DNA of 64,000 nt from DASZBR01 sp035943935 (GTDB lineage: Bacteria > Pseudomonadota > Gammaproteobacteria > DASZBR01). Below the pieces are notes generated by a model. That model worked only from the letters and a program-made list of their open reading frames with translations, did not search any database and was not told the origin of the DNA. Positions 8,048-16,585 of this stretch are shown in pieces. The translations under genes and the position numbers were made by a program. The stretch spans positions 1-64,000 of the forward strand of contig DASZBR010000019.1 in the NCBI GenBank assembly GCA_035943935.1. The letters run 5' to 3'. Within the stretch, counting starts at the first letter, position 1, and the number at the start of each line of letters is the position of its first letter.

Positions 8048-9532
8048 TTACTTTACCTGATCACAAATCGCATCGATCAATTCTTTGCGAGAATAAGCAC
8101 CCTTTTGAAGAATGCCTTTACTGTATTTTTGCAACATCGACCGTTCTTCGGCAGACAATTCTTTTGCAGAAACAATTACAACAGGAATATGTCGCCATTG
8201 ATCATTTTTTTGAAGTTCAGTGATCATGGTGAATCCATCCATTTCGGGCATCATTAAATCCAACAAAATAATGGATGGCACGAACTTCGCCATTTTATCC
8301 AACGCATCACGCCCATTCACCGCTTCAATGGATTTCCACCCTGCTTTTTTCGCCGCGGCCGACATGATATCGCGCGCCGATTCATCATCATCAACCACCA
8401 ATAGCGTAGGCATTATTCCTTCCGGCACTAATTCTTTGATCTTGCTCATCATACTGTGAATATCGATGGGTTTTGTCAGAAAATCGACTTGACCTAACAC
8501 AAATCCTAAACTTTCTTGTGAGGCATCTTTTGTCGTCACGACTAAAGGAATTTTCGAGAGTGCCGCGTCTGATTTTAATTCAGATAAGGTCATCCACTGA
8601 TCCATGAGCGCATCACCCAACGTGAATGACACGGCAATATCTAACACAATCAAATTCGGAGGATTTGCGCGCGCCAACCGTAATCCCTCATGACCACTTT
8701 TAGCCTTCGTCACCTCAAAACCCATGTTTTTAATATCACTTAAGACCTCGCCCACGGTCGCGGGATCATAGCTAATCACTAATGCTGTTTTTCCTTGGAA
8801 TTTTGTAACTTTTTCATCAGCAGCGATCACAGCCGGTTTCTTGAGCGGCAGACTGACGATAAATGTTGTGCCCTTGCCTACTTTGCTGTTCACTTGAATA
8901 GTGCCGCCGAGTAATTCACAAAAACTTTTGACTAAATACAATCCCACGCCGGTTCCGCCATATTTTCGCGTCAGCTTTGCATCACCCTGTGAAAATCGCT
9001 GAAAAATCTTGTCCGTATATTCAGGCGAAATACCAATCCCCGTATCGCTCACCGTAAAATTAACCCTACCGTCTTTCGACGTGCCTTCCAATGTAATAAG
9101 ACCTGCGTGAGTAAATTTATTGGCGTTATCCAACAAATTCAGCAAAATTTGTCGCAGACGTGATTTGTCCGTGTGCAACGTCATATTGTCGTGTGCGAAA
9201 TTCAACGTCACCTGCAGGGTATTTTGATTTTTCTCGAGTAACGTTCGCATGAGAGCCTGACATTCTTTGACGACATCGCTAAGCGCCACGTCTTCTAAAA
9301 AAATATCCATGGTGCCAGCTTCGATTTTGGACACATCAAACATTTCATTGATCAGTCTCTGCAATTGTCGGCCAGAATAAATAATTTTCTGAAGATTTTC
9401 GGAATAAGCGGTGAGACCATCGGCTTTTGCGTTTTCTTCCAGCAACTCACTGTAACCGATGATAGCATTGAGGGGAGTGCGTAATTCATGACTCATTGCA
9501 GCTAAGAATTCGGATTGTAACTGCTTACCCAT
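8048..9532 (-). CDS. Soluble hybrid histidine kinase with two receivers
   Basis: The 494-residue protein has no sensor or membrane part: the phosphoacceptor His of SHELRTPLNAIIGYSEL is at residue 15. The ATPase domain has DTGIGISPEY and GGTGVGLYLVK. REC1 (about 245-365) is degenerate, with ISYD replacing the acidic pair but the Asp in IVLDIA and Lys in LTKPID retained. REC2 (about 375-494) is canonical with LLVVDDDESARD and LLDLMMPEMDG. Input must come through a partner, plausibly the hydrolase-like protein or the membrane kinases of the cluster. The core resembles that of the kinase at 14702 more than the other three. It is the first gene of a three-gene operon and divergent from the kinase at 9644. 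Confidence 0.88.
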   Translation of the reverse strand: MGKQLQSEFLAAMSHELRTPLNAIIGYSELLEENAKADGLTAYSENLQKIIYSGRQLQRLINEMFDVSKIEAGTMDIFLEDVALSDVVKECQALMRTLLEKNQNTLQVTLNFAHDNMTLHTDKSRLRQILLNLLDNANKFTHAGLITLEGTSKDGRVNFTVSDTGIGISPEYTDKIFQRFSQGDAKLTRKYGGTGVGLYLVKSFCELLGGTIQVNSKVGKGTTFIVSLPLKKPAVIAADEKVTKFQGKTALVISYDPATVGEVLSDIKNMGFEVTKAKSGHEGLRLARANPPNLIVLDIAVSFTLGDALMDQWMTLSELKSDAALSKIPLVVTTKDASQESLGFVLGQVDFLTKPIDIHSMMSKIKELVPEGIMPTLLVVDDDESARDIMSAAAKKAGWKSIEAVNGRDALDKMAKFVPSIILLDLMMPEMDGFTMITELQKNDQWRHIPVVIVSAKELSAEERSMLQKYSKGILQKGAYSRKELIDAICDQVK

Positions 9533-9643
9533 ACTAAAACCCCTCGTTAATAAATTCTGTTTTCATAAATGCAGTCTATGAAGTAAAATCGAGTTTACGA
9601 TGATTTCGTGTCGTTTTCCACCCAAGCGTCGCCAGGAGATATC

Positions 9644-12600
9644 ATGCAGGAAGCCGCTCTGTTCTCTAAAAATGTTACGCGTCTGTTCGCCAGTATCATA
9701 TTGTTTCTCAGCCTCTCTCTATTAATATCCCCTCAATGGCTACTGACTCCGCCTACAACACTCGTCTGTTTTATCATGCTTTCGGCCACCTTACTGTTAC
9801 TGAATCTAAAAGGCACGCTACCAAAAATACTGCTGATTATCGCGCTTTCTGTCACGACCATTTTGGCACTGCTCCCCCATCAAATGTCTTACTTGACCAG
9901 CGTTAATGTTCTTCTGGTGACAGTAGGATGTGTATTGATGCACGGAAAACAACAACGGCAATCGCAAGCGCAATATTTTTTCTTGGGTTCACTGCTGATT
10001 CCCCTGCTCGTCTCGGTTGGTCACCTTTATAATAATCCTGCGTTTTTTCAATTCGGCGCATTTGGCACGGTTTCATTTTTTACCGCCATTCTTTTTCTAC
10101 TTTTTTCGCTTGCCGCATTTTTCAGCAATCCTTCACCTGGGATTGCCCAGATTTTTAGTCACTCGGGTCCCGGAGGCACACTCACCAAATATTTAATTCC
10201 CACCGTTATCCTAGTTCCCATCATATTTGGTTATTCACGATTAACCGGACAAGCCGTCTATTTAAATGCACGGCAATTTGATCTCTCATTAATGACCGTG
10301 TTTATTATTTTCTCCTTTGTGCCCATCGTATGGTTTACGGGAATTTGGCTTAATCAAATCGATGTGGAATTACAAAAAAACAAAGCGAATTTAGCGTTAG
10401 CACTCGCATCCGCCAATGCAGGTTCTTGGGGTTGGGATTTTTTCTCAAACCTCATCACCGTTGACGATCAAACACGCAAAATGTTGGGCTTGCGCCAAGA
10501 AGATCCCTGCTCAAACATCGAACATTTTTTAGCTATTGTGCACACAAGTGATCGAAAACAAGTCGACACTGATGTGAAAAACGCCATCGCCAATCACACG
10601 GATTACAACAGTACTTTTCGTGTCGTCCATCCCAATGGAAAAATACTCTTCCTCGCCGCACACGGAAAAGCCTACTACACCCTACAAGGACGACCGAGAC
10701 ACTTGAGTGGTATCTTTTGGGATATTACCGCTCAGAAAAAAGCGGAAGAAGAATTACGCTTGGCAAAACAAACCGCCGAAGCCGCTAACCAAGCCAAAAG
10801 TGCATTTTTAGCTGCCATGAGTCATGAAATTCGCACCCCCTTAAATGGCGTCATAGGAATGACAACGTTGTTATTCGACACCCCACTCACACAACAACAG
10901 CGTGAATATTCTGAAACCATTCGATTATCCGGTGAAGCATTATTAAATGTTATTAATAATGTTCTGGATTTTTCAAAAATAGAATCTGAACGTCTTGAAC
11001 TGGAATTAATTGATTTTGATTTGCGTAACGTGGTTGAAGAAGCCGTTGAGATTGTCGCCACACGTGCTCACCAAAAAGACTTAGCCATTGGCGCCATGAT
11101 CGATCCGGCCATGATCACGTGGATTAATGGTGATCCTGCACGCATCAGTCAAGTCTTAACCAATCTGTTAAGTAATTCCGTTAAATTTACCAGCAAAGGT
11201 GAAGTGAGGCTCACGGTCTCATTGGAAAACAATCTCTTTCGTTTTGCAGTGAAAGATACGGGCATTGGAATCACGCCTGAAGTCAAAGAGCGATTATTTA
11301 AAATTTTTTCGCAAGGCGACAGTTCCATTTCGCGAAAATACGGCGGCAGTGGTTTAGGGCTGGTGATATCAAAACGCTTAGTGGAATACATGGGTGGCGA
11401 AATCGGCGTAGACAGCACTCCCGGGAAAGGTACTACTTTCTGGTTCACCCTTCCGCTGATTCCAGCAAGTACTGAAGAGCCCGAAACGAAAGAAGAATTT
11501 TTTCCCCAGCTTAAAAACTTACGTCTATTAGAAGTTGATGATGAGCCGGTGAACCACGCCATCATTTCTCAATTAGCCAAAAACTGGCAATTTCGTTGTG
11601 ATAGTGTTGAGAGTGGATTTGAAGCGTTGGCAAAATTACGCACTGCTGCAGTCGAAAATGATCCGTATAAACTGGTTTTACTCGATCATGCGATGCCCTT
11701 GATGAGCGGCATCGAATTAGCGCAACAAATTCAACAATCTCCAGACATTGCGAACACCCCTTTAATCATGATTACCTCACGCGGTCAAACCGTTTCTTCA
11801 CCTGAGCTAAAAAGCATGGGGATTTCAATTTGTTTAACAAAGCCCGTGCGTCAAGCAAAATTATACGATGCGATTATTACCGTACTGAATGTCAAACCCA
11901 AAACAGAATCCGCAGAACCCGTCGATACGTCTGTCACCTCTAAACATGCGCGAATATTACTGGCAGAAGATTATCCGATTAATCAACAAGTCGTTATTGG
12001 GATGTTAAAAAAATTGGGGTTTGACAATGTGGACGTTGCAAACGATGGACTTGAAGCATTAAAAGCATTAGAAGAAGTCCCCTATGATTTAGTTTTTATG
12101 GATTGTCAGATGCCGGAAATGGATGGTTATACGGCGACCCGTGAAATACGCCTACGACACAGAAGACATATTCCCATTATCGCCATGACAGCGCACGCGT
12201 TAAAAGGCGATCGTGAAAAATGTTTAGAAGCCGGCATGGATGATTACATTCCGAAACCCATTGATCGAAAAGAATTGGTGCGCGTCTTAACACAATGGTT
12301 ATCCGAAAAAAATCTGAATCCCCCCACAGAAAAAAAATCCGCTGATCCCATTACAACTAACATCATTGTCGATCGCGGAAGATTAGAAGACATTTTTGGA
12401 GATGATCCTGAAGCGCTGCACGCTTTCCTTGAAAAAGCCGTGAAATCAATCACTACTTTATTAACGGATATTGGTGCAAAAATTCTCGAACACAATGAAA
12501 TAGACGCTAAAAAACTCACGCATAATTTAAAAGGCGTCAGTGGCAATATGGGCGCGATGAAAATGCATGAGCTTTCAAAAAAATTAGAAGAAAAAATTCT

Positions 12601-12694
12601 GTCGAAAGAATGGGAAGCGGCAGAAACACTTTTTCAAGCAGAACAAAATGCTTTTACTGATGTTGTAAAATTTATCCAGAAGGAATTCAAATGA
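9644..12694 (+). CDS. Membrane hybrid histidine kinase (PAS-HK-REC-REC-HPt), HK2
   Basis: I chose the ATG at 9644 because CCAGGAG precedes it and the N-terminus then matches the paralogs; a GTG at 9608 would add 12 residues. The 1016-residue protein has the shared multi-helix membrane module (about 10-240), a PAS domain (about 249-368, with WGWDFFSNLITVDDQTRKML and GIFWDITAQKKAEEEL), HisKA with SHEIRTPLNGVIG (His near 395), ATPase boxes DTGIGITPEV and GGSGLGLVISK, two receivers (LLDHAMP near 679, FMDCQMPEMDG near 819) and an HPt with THNLKGVSGNMGA (near 959). Both receivers keep the key residues. It overlaps the next kinase gene by 4 bases (ATGA). Confidence 0.88.
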   Translation: MQEAALFSKNVTRLFASIILFLSLSLLISPQWLLTPPTTLVCFIMLSATLLLLNLKGTLPKILLIIALSVTTILALLPHQMSYLTSVNVLLVTVGCVLMHGKQQRQSQAQYFFLGSLLIPLLVSVGHLYNNPAFFQFGAFGTVSFFTAILFLLFSLAAFFSNPSPGIAQIFSHSGPGGTLTKYLIPTVILVPIIFGYSRLTGQAVYLNARQFDLSLMTVFIIFSFVPIVWFTGIWLNQIDVELQKNKANLALALASANAGSWGWDFFSNLITVDDQTRKMLGLRQEDPCSNIEHFLAIVHTSDRKQVDTDVKNAIANHTDYNSTFRVVHPNGKILFLAAHGKAYYTLQGRPRHLSGIFWDITAQKKAEEELRLAKQTAEAANQAKSAFLAAMSHEIRTPLNGVIGMTTLLFDTPLTQQQREYSETIRLSGEALLNVINNVLDFSKIESERLELELIDFDLRNVVEEAVEIVATRAHQKDLAIGAMIDPAMITWINGDPARISQVLTNLLSNSVKFTSKGEVRLTVSLENNLFRFAVKDTGIGITPEVKERLFKIFSQGDSSISRKYGGSGLGLVISKRLVEYMGGEIGVDSTPGKGTTFWFTLPLIPASTEEPETKEEFFPQLKNLRLLEVDDEPVNHAIISQLAKNWQFRCDSVESGFEALAKLRTAAVENDPYKLVLLDHAMPLMSGIELAQQIQQSPDIANTPLIMITSRGQTVSSPELKSMGISICLTKPVRQAKLYDAIITVLNVKPKTESAEPVDTSVTSKHARILLAEDYPINQQVVIGMLKKLGFDNVDVANDGLEALKALEEVPYDLVFMDCQMPEMDGYTATREIRLRHRRHIPIIAMTAHALKGDREKCLEAGMDDYIPKPIDRKELVRVLTQWLSEKNLNPPTEKKSADPITTNIIVDRGRLEDIFGDDPEALHAFLEKAVKSITTLLTDIGAKILEHNEIDAKKLTHNLKGVSGNMGAMKMHELSKKLEEKILSKEWEAAETLFQAEQNAFTDVVKFIQKEFK

Positions 12695-14691
12695 AATCAT
12701 CCGCGCAAGACGCGCCGTTGATATCCAAAACCGCAACACGCTTTTTTGCCAGTTTAATTTTTATAACGTCTATACTTATTCTCATCGGTTGGCATTTTAA
12801 TATCACCGTATTAACCAGTATTTACCCTGCATGGCAATCCATAAAACCTGCTACGGTTTTCGGGTTTATTTGTGTTTCAATAGCATTATGGTTTCTATCA
12901 GAAAAACCCTCTCGAGCAAGAACCGTTATGCTTTTTTTCACTGCTTCAATAGGAATTGCTATTTCCGTGACTGCATTTAGCGTTTATTTATTTTTTGGCA
13001 CGAATATCAACCAAATCATTCTTCCGCAACTTCACACTGTTGGCTCAGCATCACTATTAACGATCATTAATTTTTTTATCCTATCAATCGGATTTCTTTT
13101 CACCGCACTCACGCGTCGATATCAATCATTTGCGCAATACCTTTTCTTATGCGCTTTGCTGATTCCTTTATTTGCACTCATCGGATATCTCTTTAATGTT
13201 TCTGTATTTTATAATCCCGCAAATATTGGCGCGATATCGTTCATTGCAATCATACTTTTTGTCATTTGTTCATTGACTGCTTTATTCAGTAATCCTAATC
13301 CAGGTATCGTCAATGTTTTTAGACGCGGCGATCTACCTGGCAGTGTATTAGCACGCTATTTAATCCCTGCCGCCATTATTATTCCCATTAGCTTTGGATA
13401 TGTCCGCTTAAGCATGGAGAAAGCCAATTTATTCAACGACCAATTGGGCGATATATTCATGATTTTGCTCATGATTCTCTTGCCTGTTCCCATTATTTGG
13501 TTTTTCACGCTGTGGATTAATAAAACAAGAATGGAGCTACTCGAAAAAGAAGAAAAATTACGCATTGCACAACAAAGCGCTGAATCCGCCAATCGCGCCA
13601 AAAGTATTTTTTTAGCTACCATGAGTCACGAAATCCGAACGCCGCTAAATGGTGTGATTGGTATGGCGACTTTATTATCCGACACTCAATTAAACTCTGA
13701 ACAACGCGAATTTGCCCAAACTATTGAATTATCGGGTAATGCTCTCTTAAACATTATTAATAACATATTGGATTTTTCAAAAATAGAATCGGGTCGGCTT
13801 GAATTAGAAAATATTGATTTTAATTTAAGAAAAACCATCACTGAAACCATCAACATTATGTCGCCGCATGCCCATAAAAAATATCTCGCCTTGACTGTGA
13901 ACATCCATCCTGATGTTCCAACCTGGATTAATGCCGACTCGACACGACTCAGCCAAATAATCATTAATTTTTTAAGCAATGCCATTAAATTTAGCCAGAT
14001 GGGTAAAATCACAACTACCGTTTCTTTAATAAAAAAGAATTTACGATTTGAAGTGACAGATACGGGCATTGGCATGACGCCTGAGGTCAAAGAGCGTTTG
14101 TTTAAATCTTTTTCACAAGGCGATATTTCTACCACGCGTAAATATGGAGGCAGTGGTTTAGGTTTAGCGATTTCTAAAAGACTCGTCGAATTTATGAAAG
14201 GCGAAATTGGTGTAGAAAGCATTCCCAATCAAGGCAGTACTTTCTGGTTTACGATTCCCTATCTCCCTGCTCTTTCTGAAAAGAATATTACTCAAGAACC
14301 AAAATCTACCGTACACACCGAATTTTCTAAAACCATAAAAATATTAATCGCTGAAGATAACGAGACGAATCAACTGGTGATTCTCGCTATGCTAAAAAAA
14401 TTAGAACTTAAAAATAGTGACATTGCCAATAATGGCATTGAGGTTTTAAACTTATTAGCAAAAAATTCTTATGATTTAATTTTGATGGATTGTGAAATGC
14501 CTGAAATGGATGGTTATGAAGCGACACGTCAAATCCGACAAAAATATAAAAAACATATTACCATTGTCGCCATGACCGCACATGCGTTACAGGGTGATAA
14601 AGAAAAATGTTTAGCCGCAGGCATGGATGATTATCTTGCCAAGCCTATTGATCGAGCAGAATTGATTCGCGTATTACAGTTATATCTTTAA
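12691..14691 (+). CDS. Membrane hybrid histidine kinase (HK-REC), HK3
   Basis: The 666-residue product has the shared membrane module (about 15-275), HisKA with SHEIRTPLNGVIGMATLL (His near 313), G1 DTGIGMTPEV and G2 GGSGLGLAISK, and one receiver with ILIAEDNETNQ and LMDCEMPEMDGYE (Asp near 598). It lacks an HPt, so its receiver would need the HPt of a neighbour to complete a relay. The ATG overlaps the stop of the preceding kinase, implying translational coupling. Base use is more AT-rich than in HK1 and HK2, so the copies have been separate for some time. Confidence 0.9.
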   Translation: MKSSAQDAPLISKTATRFFASLIFITSILILIGWHFNITVLTSIYPAWQSIKPATVFGFICVSIALWFLSEKPSRARTVMLFFTASIGIAISVTAFSVYLFFGTNINQIILPQLHTVGSASLLTIINFFILSIGFLFTALTRRYQSFAQYLFLCALLIPLFALIGYLFNVSVFYNPANIGAISFIAIILFVICSLTALFSNPNPGIVNVFRRGDLPGSVLARYLIPAAIIIPISFGYVRLSMEKANLFNDQLGDIFMILLMILLPVPIIWFFTLWINKTRMELLEKEEKLRIAQQSAESANRAKSIFLATMSHEIRTPLNGVIGMATLLSDTQLNSEQREFAQTIELSGNALLNIINNILDFSKIESGRLELENIDFNLRKTITETINIMSPHAHKKYLALTVNIHPDVPTWINADSTRLSQIIINFLSNAIKFSQMGKITTTVSLIKKNLRFEVTDTGIGMTPEVKERLFKSFSQGDISTTRKYGGSGLGLAISKRLVEFMKGEIGVESIPNQGSTFWFTIPYLPALSEKNITQEPKSTVHTEFSKTIKILIAEDNETNQLVILAMLKKLELKNSDIANNGIEVLNLLAKNSYDLILMDCEMPEMDGYEATRQIRQKYKKHITIVAMTAHALQGDKEKCLAAGMDDYLAKPIDRAELIRVLQLYL

Positions 14692-14701
14692 ACCAGAAGG
14701 C

Positions 14702-16219
14702 ATGAAAATGAATAGTCTTAACCAAGCCACTCCACTCTTGAATAAATCCATCACTCGTTCACTTGCAGGGCTCATCATTTTATTTAATCTGATCGTTTTA
14801 TTTTCTTGGTATATTCATCCCGGCCTTATTGATATGAAACCCAATACGGCAATATGTTTTATTCTGTTGGGAACAGGATTATGTTTTCGCTCAATACTGA
14901 AAACTATTGCCTTCCTCGTCTTTATGATTGGTTTGATTACAGCGGTTGAATATTTTTTTCATACGAACTTTACTATAGAAAGCGCGTTGGAACGCATGCC
15001 TCTTTTTGCTGCCCTTAATTTTATGATAATCAGTGTTGGATATTTTTTAATGGCAGGTGAACAACCCAAACAATCTTTAGGACAATATTTTTTATTAAGC
15101 TCTTTACTGCTTCCGTTGCTCGTGATAATTGGCCATCTTTATAGTTCCCTATCACTTTTTTCATTTGAAGGCTTGGGAGGGCTTCCCATCGAAACCAGCA
15201 TGGCTTTTTTTCTACTCTCCCTTATTACGCTTTTAAGTAATCCAACGCCGGGAGTTATGGCTATTTTTAACGATAAAAGTTCAGGTGGTTTACTGGCAAA
15301 AAATTTAATTCCCATTGCAATTATTCTTCCCATTATGCTGGGATATCTCAGATTACTGGGAGAATCTGCTGGATTATATGGAATGCAAGTCGGCGTTTCA
15401 CTGATGGCAGTGTCCATTATTCTTTGTTTTGTGCCGATCATTTGGATTATCGCCATTCGCCTTTCTAAAATGGATGCGATCTTATCACTTACCGCACAAA
15501 AAGCGGATGCCGCCAATAAAGCGAAAAGTGTTTTTTTAGCCACCATGAGTCATGAATTACGTACACCGCTAAATGCGATTATTGGCTACAGTGAAATGAT
15601 GGAAGGAACAGCAAAAAAAGAGGGGCTTGAAAAATATACGAAGAATTTAGGTAAAGTGATTTATTCCGGAAAACATCTTTTATTGCTGCTTAATGACCTT
15701 CTGGATCTGTCCAAAATTGAAGCAGACAAAGTGGAAGTCTTCTTAGAAGATATTAGTATTAAAGAATTAGTGAACGATTTGGATTCAATGATTCGTCCCT
15801 CTCTCGAAAAACATAATAATACCTTTAAAGTGAATATCAAAACAGATGGAGAGATCATAATGCACACGGATATTCTACGTGCACGTCAAGCGTTGCTGAA
15901 TTTACTCGCGAATGCCGACAAATTTACAGTCAACGGACAGATTACACTGGATGTGACGTCACACGGTTCTATGATTCAATTTGATGTCACTGATACCGGC
16001 ATCGGTATTCCTCCAGAACAGCTGGAAAGGCTATTTCAGAGTTTTTCACAAGGCGATTCCAGTACAACTCGACAATATGGTGGTACAGGACTTGGATTAT
16101 ATTTATCGAAATGTTTTTGTGAATTGTTAGGTGGAACGATCAGTGTTAAAAGCAAAGTAAATGAAGGTACCATTTTTACGATTCAGTTGCCTCAAACGAC
16201 TCGGATTACCAAATACTGA
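14702..16219 (+). CDS. Membrane histidine kinase without receiver, HK4
   Basis: The 505-residue protein has the same N-terminal membrane module as its neighbours (AKNLIPIAIILPIMLGYLRL around 200-220), then HisKA with SHELRTPLNAIIGYSEMM (His near 283) and an ATPase domain with DTGIGIPPEQ and GGTGLGLYLSK. It stops directly after the ATPase domain, so it must pass phosphate to a receiver elsewhere, for instance the soluble ones on the opposite strand. Its core is of the NAIIGYSE type shared with the soluble hybrid kinase, while HK1-HK3 are of the NGVIGM type. It begins 10 bases after HK3 with AGAAGG before the ATG, and its end overlaps the convergent small gene by 14 bases. Confidence 0.88.
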   Translation: MKMNSLNQATPLLNKSITRSLAGLIILFNLIVLFSWYIHPGLIDMKPNTAICFILLGTGLCFRSILKTIAFLVFMIGLITAVEYFFHTNFTIESALERMPLFAALNFMIISVGYFLMAGEQPKQSLGQYFLLSSLLLPLLVIIGHLYSSLSLFSFEGLGGLPIETSMAFFLLSLITLLSNPTPGVMAIFNDKSSGGLLAKNLIPIAIILPIMLGYLRLLGESAGLYGMQVGVSLMAVSIILCFVPIIWIIAIRLSKMDAILSLTAQKADAANKAKSVFLATMSHELRTPLNAIIGYSEMMEGTAKKEGLEKYTKNLGKVIYSGKHLLLLLNDLLDLSKIEADKVEVFLEDISIKELVNDLDSMIRPSLEKHNNTFKVNIKTDGEIIMHTDILRARQALLNLLANADKFTVNGQITLDVTSHGSMIQFDVTDTGIGIPPEQLERLFQSFSQGDSSTTRQYGGTGLGLYLSKCFCELLGGTISVKSKVNEGTIFTIQLPQTTRITKY

Positions 16220-16430
16220 TCGCGAACACCCACAGTGAAAGCGCCAAAGAGATAATAAAGGCAACATAACTGACCCACATCTGGACCTTCCATTCACCCA
16301 CAGTGACATCCATTCGATAAACCACACGTAATAAATGCACAAGAGCCAATACTAAAAAAGCAATACCACACAAAACTAATGCATAATATTGTGACCACGC
16401 ATAACATGCTGCCAACGCTGTTTGTAACAT
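16206..16430 (-). CDS. Small two-helix membrane protein (copy 1)
   Basis: I take the ATG at 16430 because AAGGAGGATGAT lies directly before it; a longer frame to 16484 exists. The 74 residues comprise a hydrophobic helix (about 17-37), a short linker with LLRVVYRMDVTVGEWKVQMW, and a second helix ending in LSLWVFAISIW. A clear paralog of 69 residues lies at 29707-29916. I do not recognise a named family. It is convergent with the kinase HK4 and overlaps its last 14 bases. Confidence 0.7.
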   Translation of the reverse strand: MLQTALAACYAWSQYYALVLCGIAFLVLALVHLLRVVYRMDVTVGEWKVQMWVSYVAFIISLALSLWVFAISIW

Positions 16431-16519
16431 ATCATCCTCCTTGAGTGTTATCTGACTCATAGTAGCAGAAATCCTAAAAAACACGTAACTGCGTGCGCTT
16501 AGCCTCGCCCAACACTCAA

Positions 16520-16548
16520 TTGACGCTGATAATTATATTTGCTAGGTT
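16520..16548 (+). promoter_or_regulatory. Possible promoter of the threonine operon
   Basis: TTGACG at 16520-16525 and TAGGTT at 16543-16548 are 17 bases apart and lie about 38 bases before the thrA start. The -35 match is good, the -10 match fair. I see no threonine/isoleucine-rich leader peptide or attenuator in front of thrA. Confidence 0.4.
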
Positions 16549-16585
16549 CATGCCTAAACACACTTTACATCAGGGATTTTTGATT

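Noticed and set aside
16431..16585. Threonine attenuator leader upstream of thrA
   Set aside because: I looked for a short peptide rich in Thr and Ile codons followed by a terminator hairpin and saw neither.
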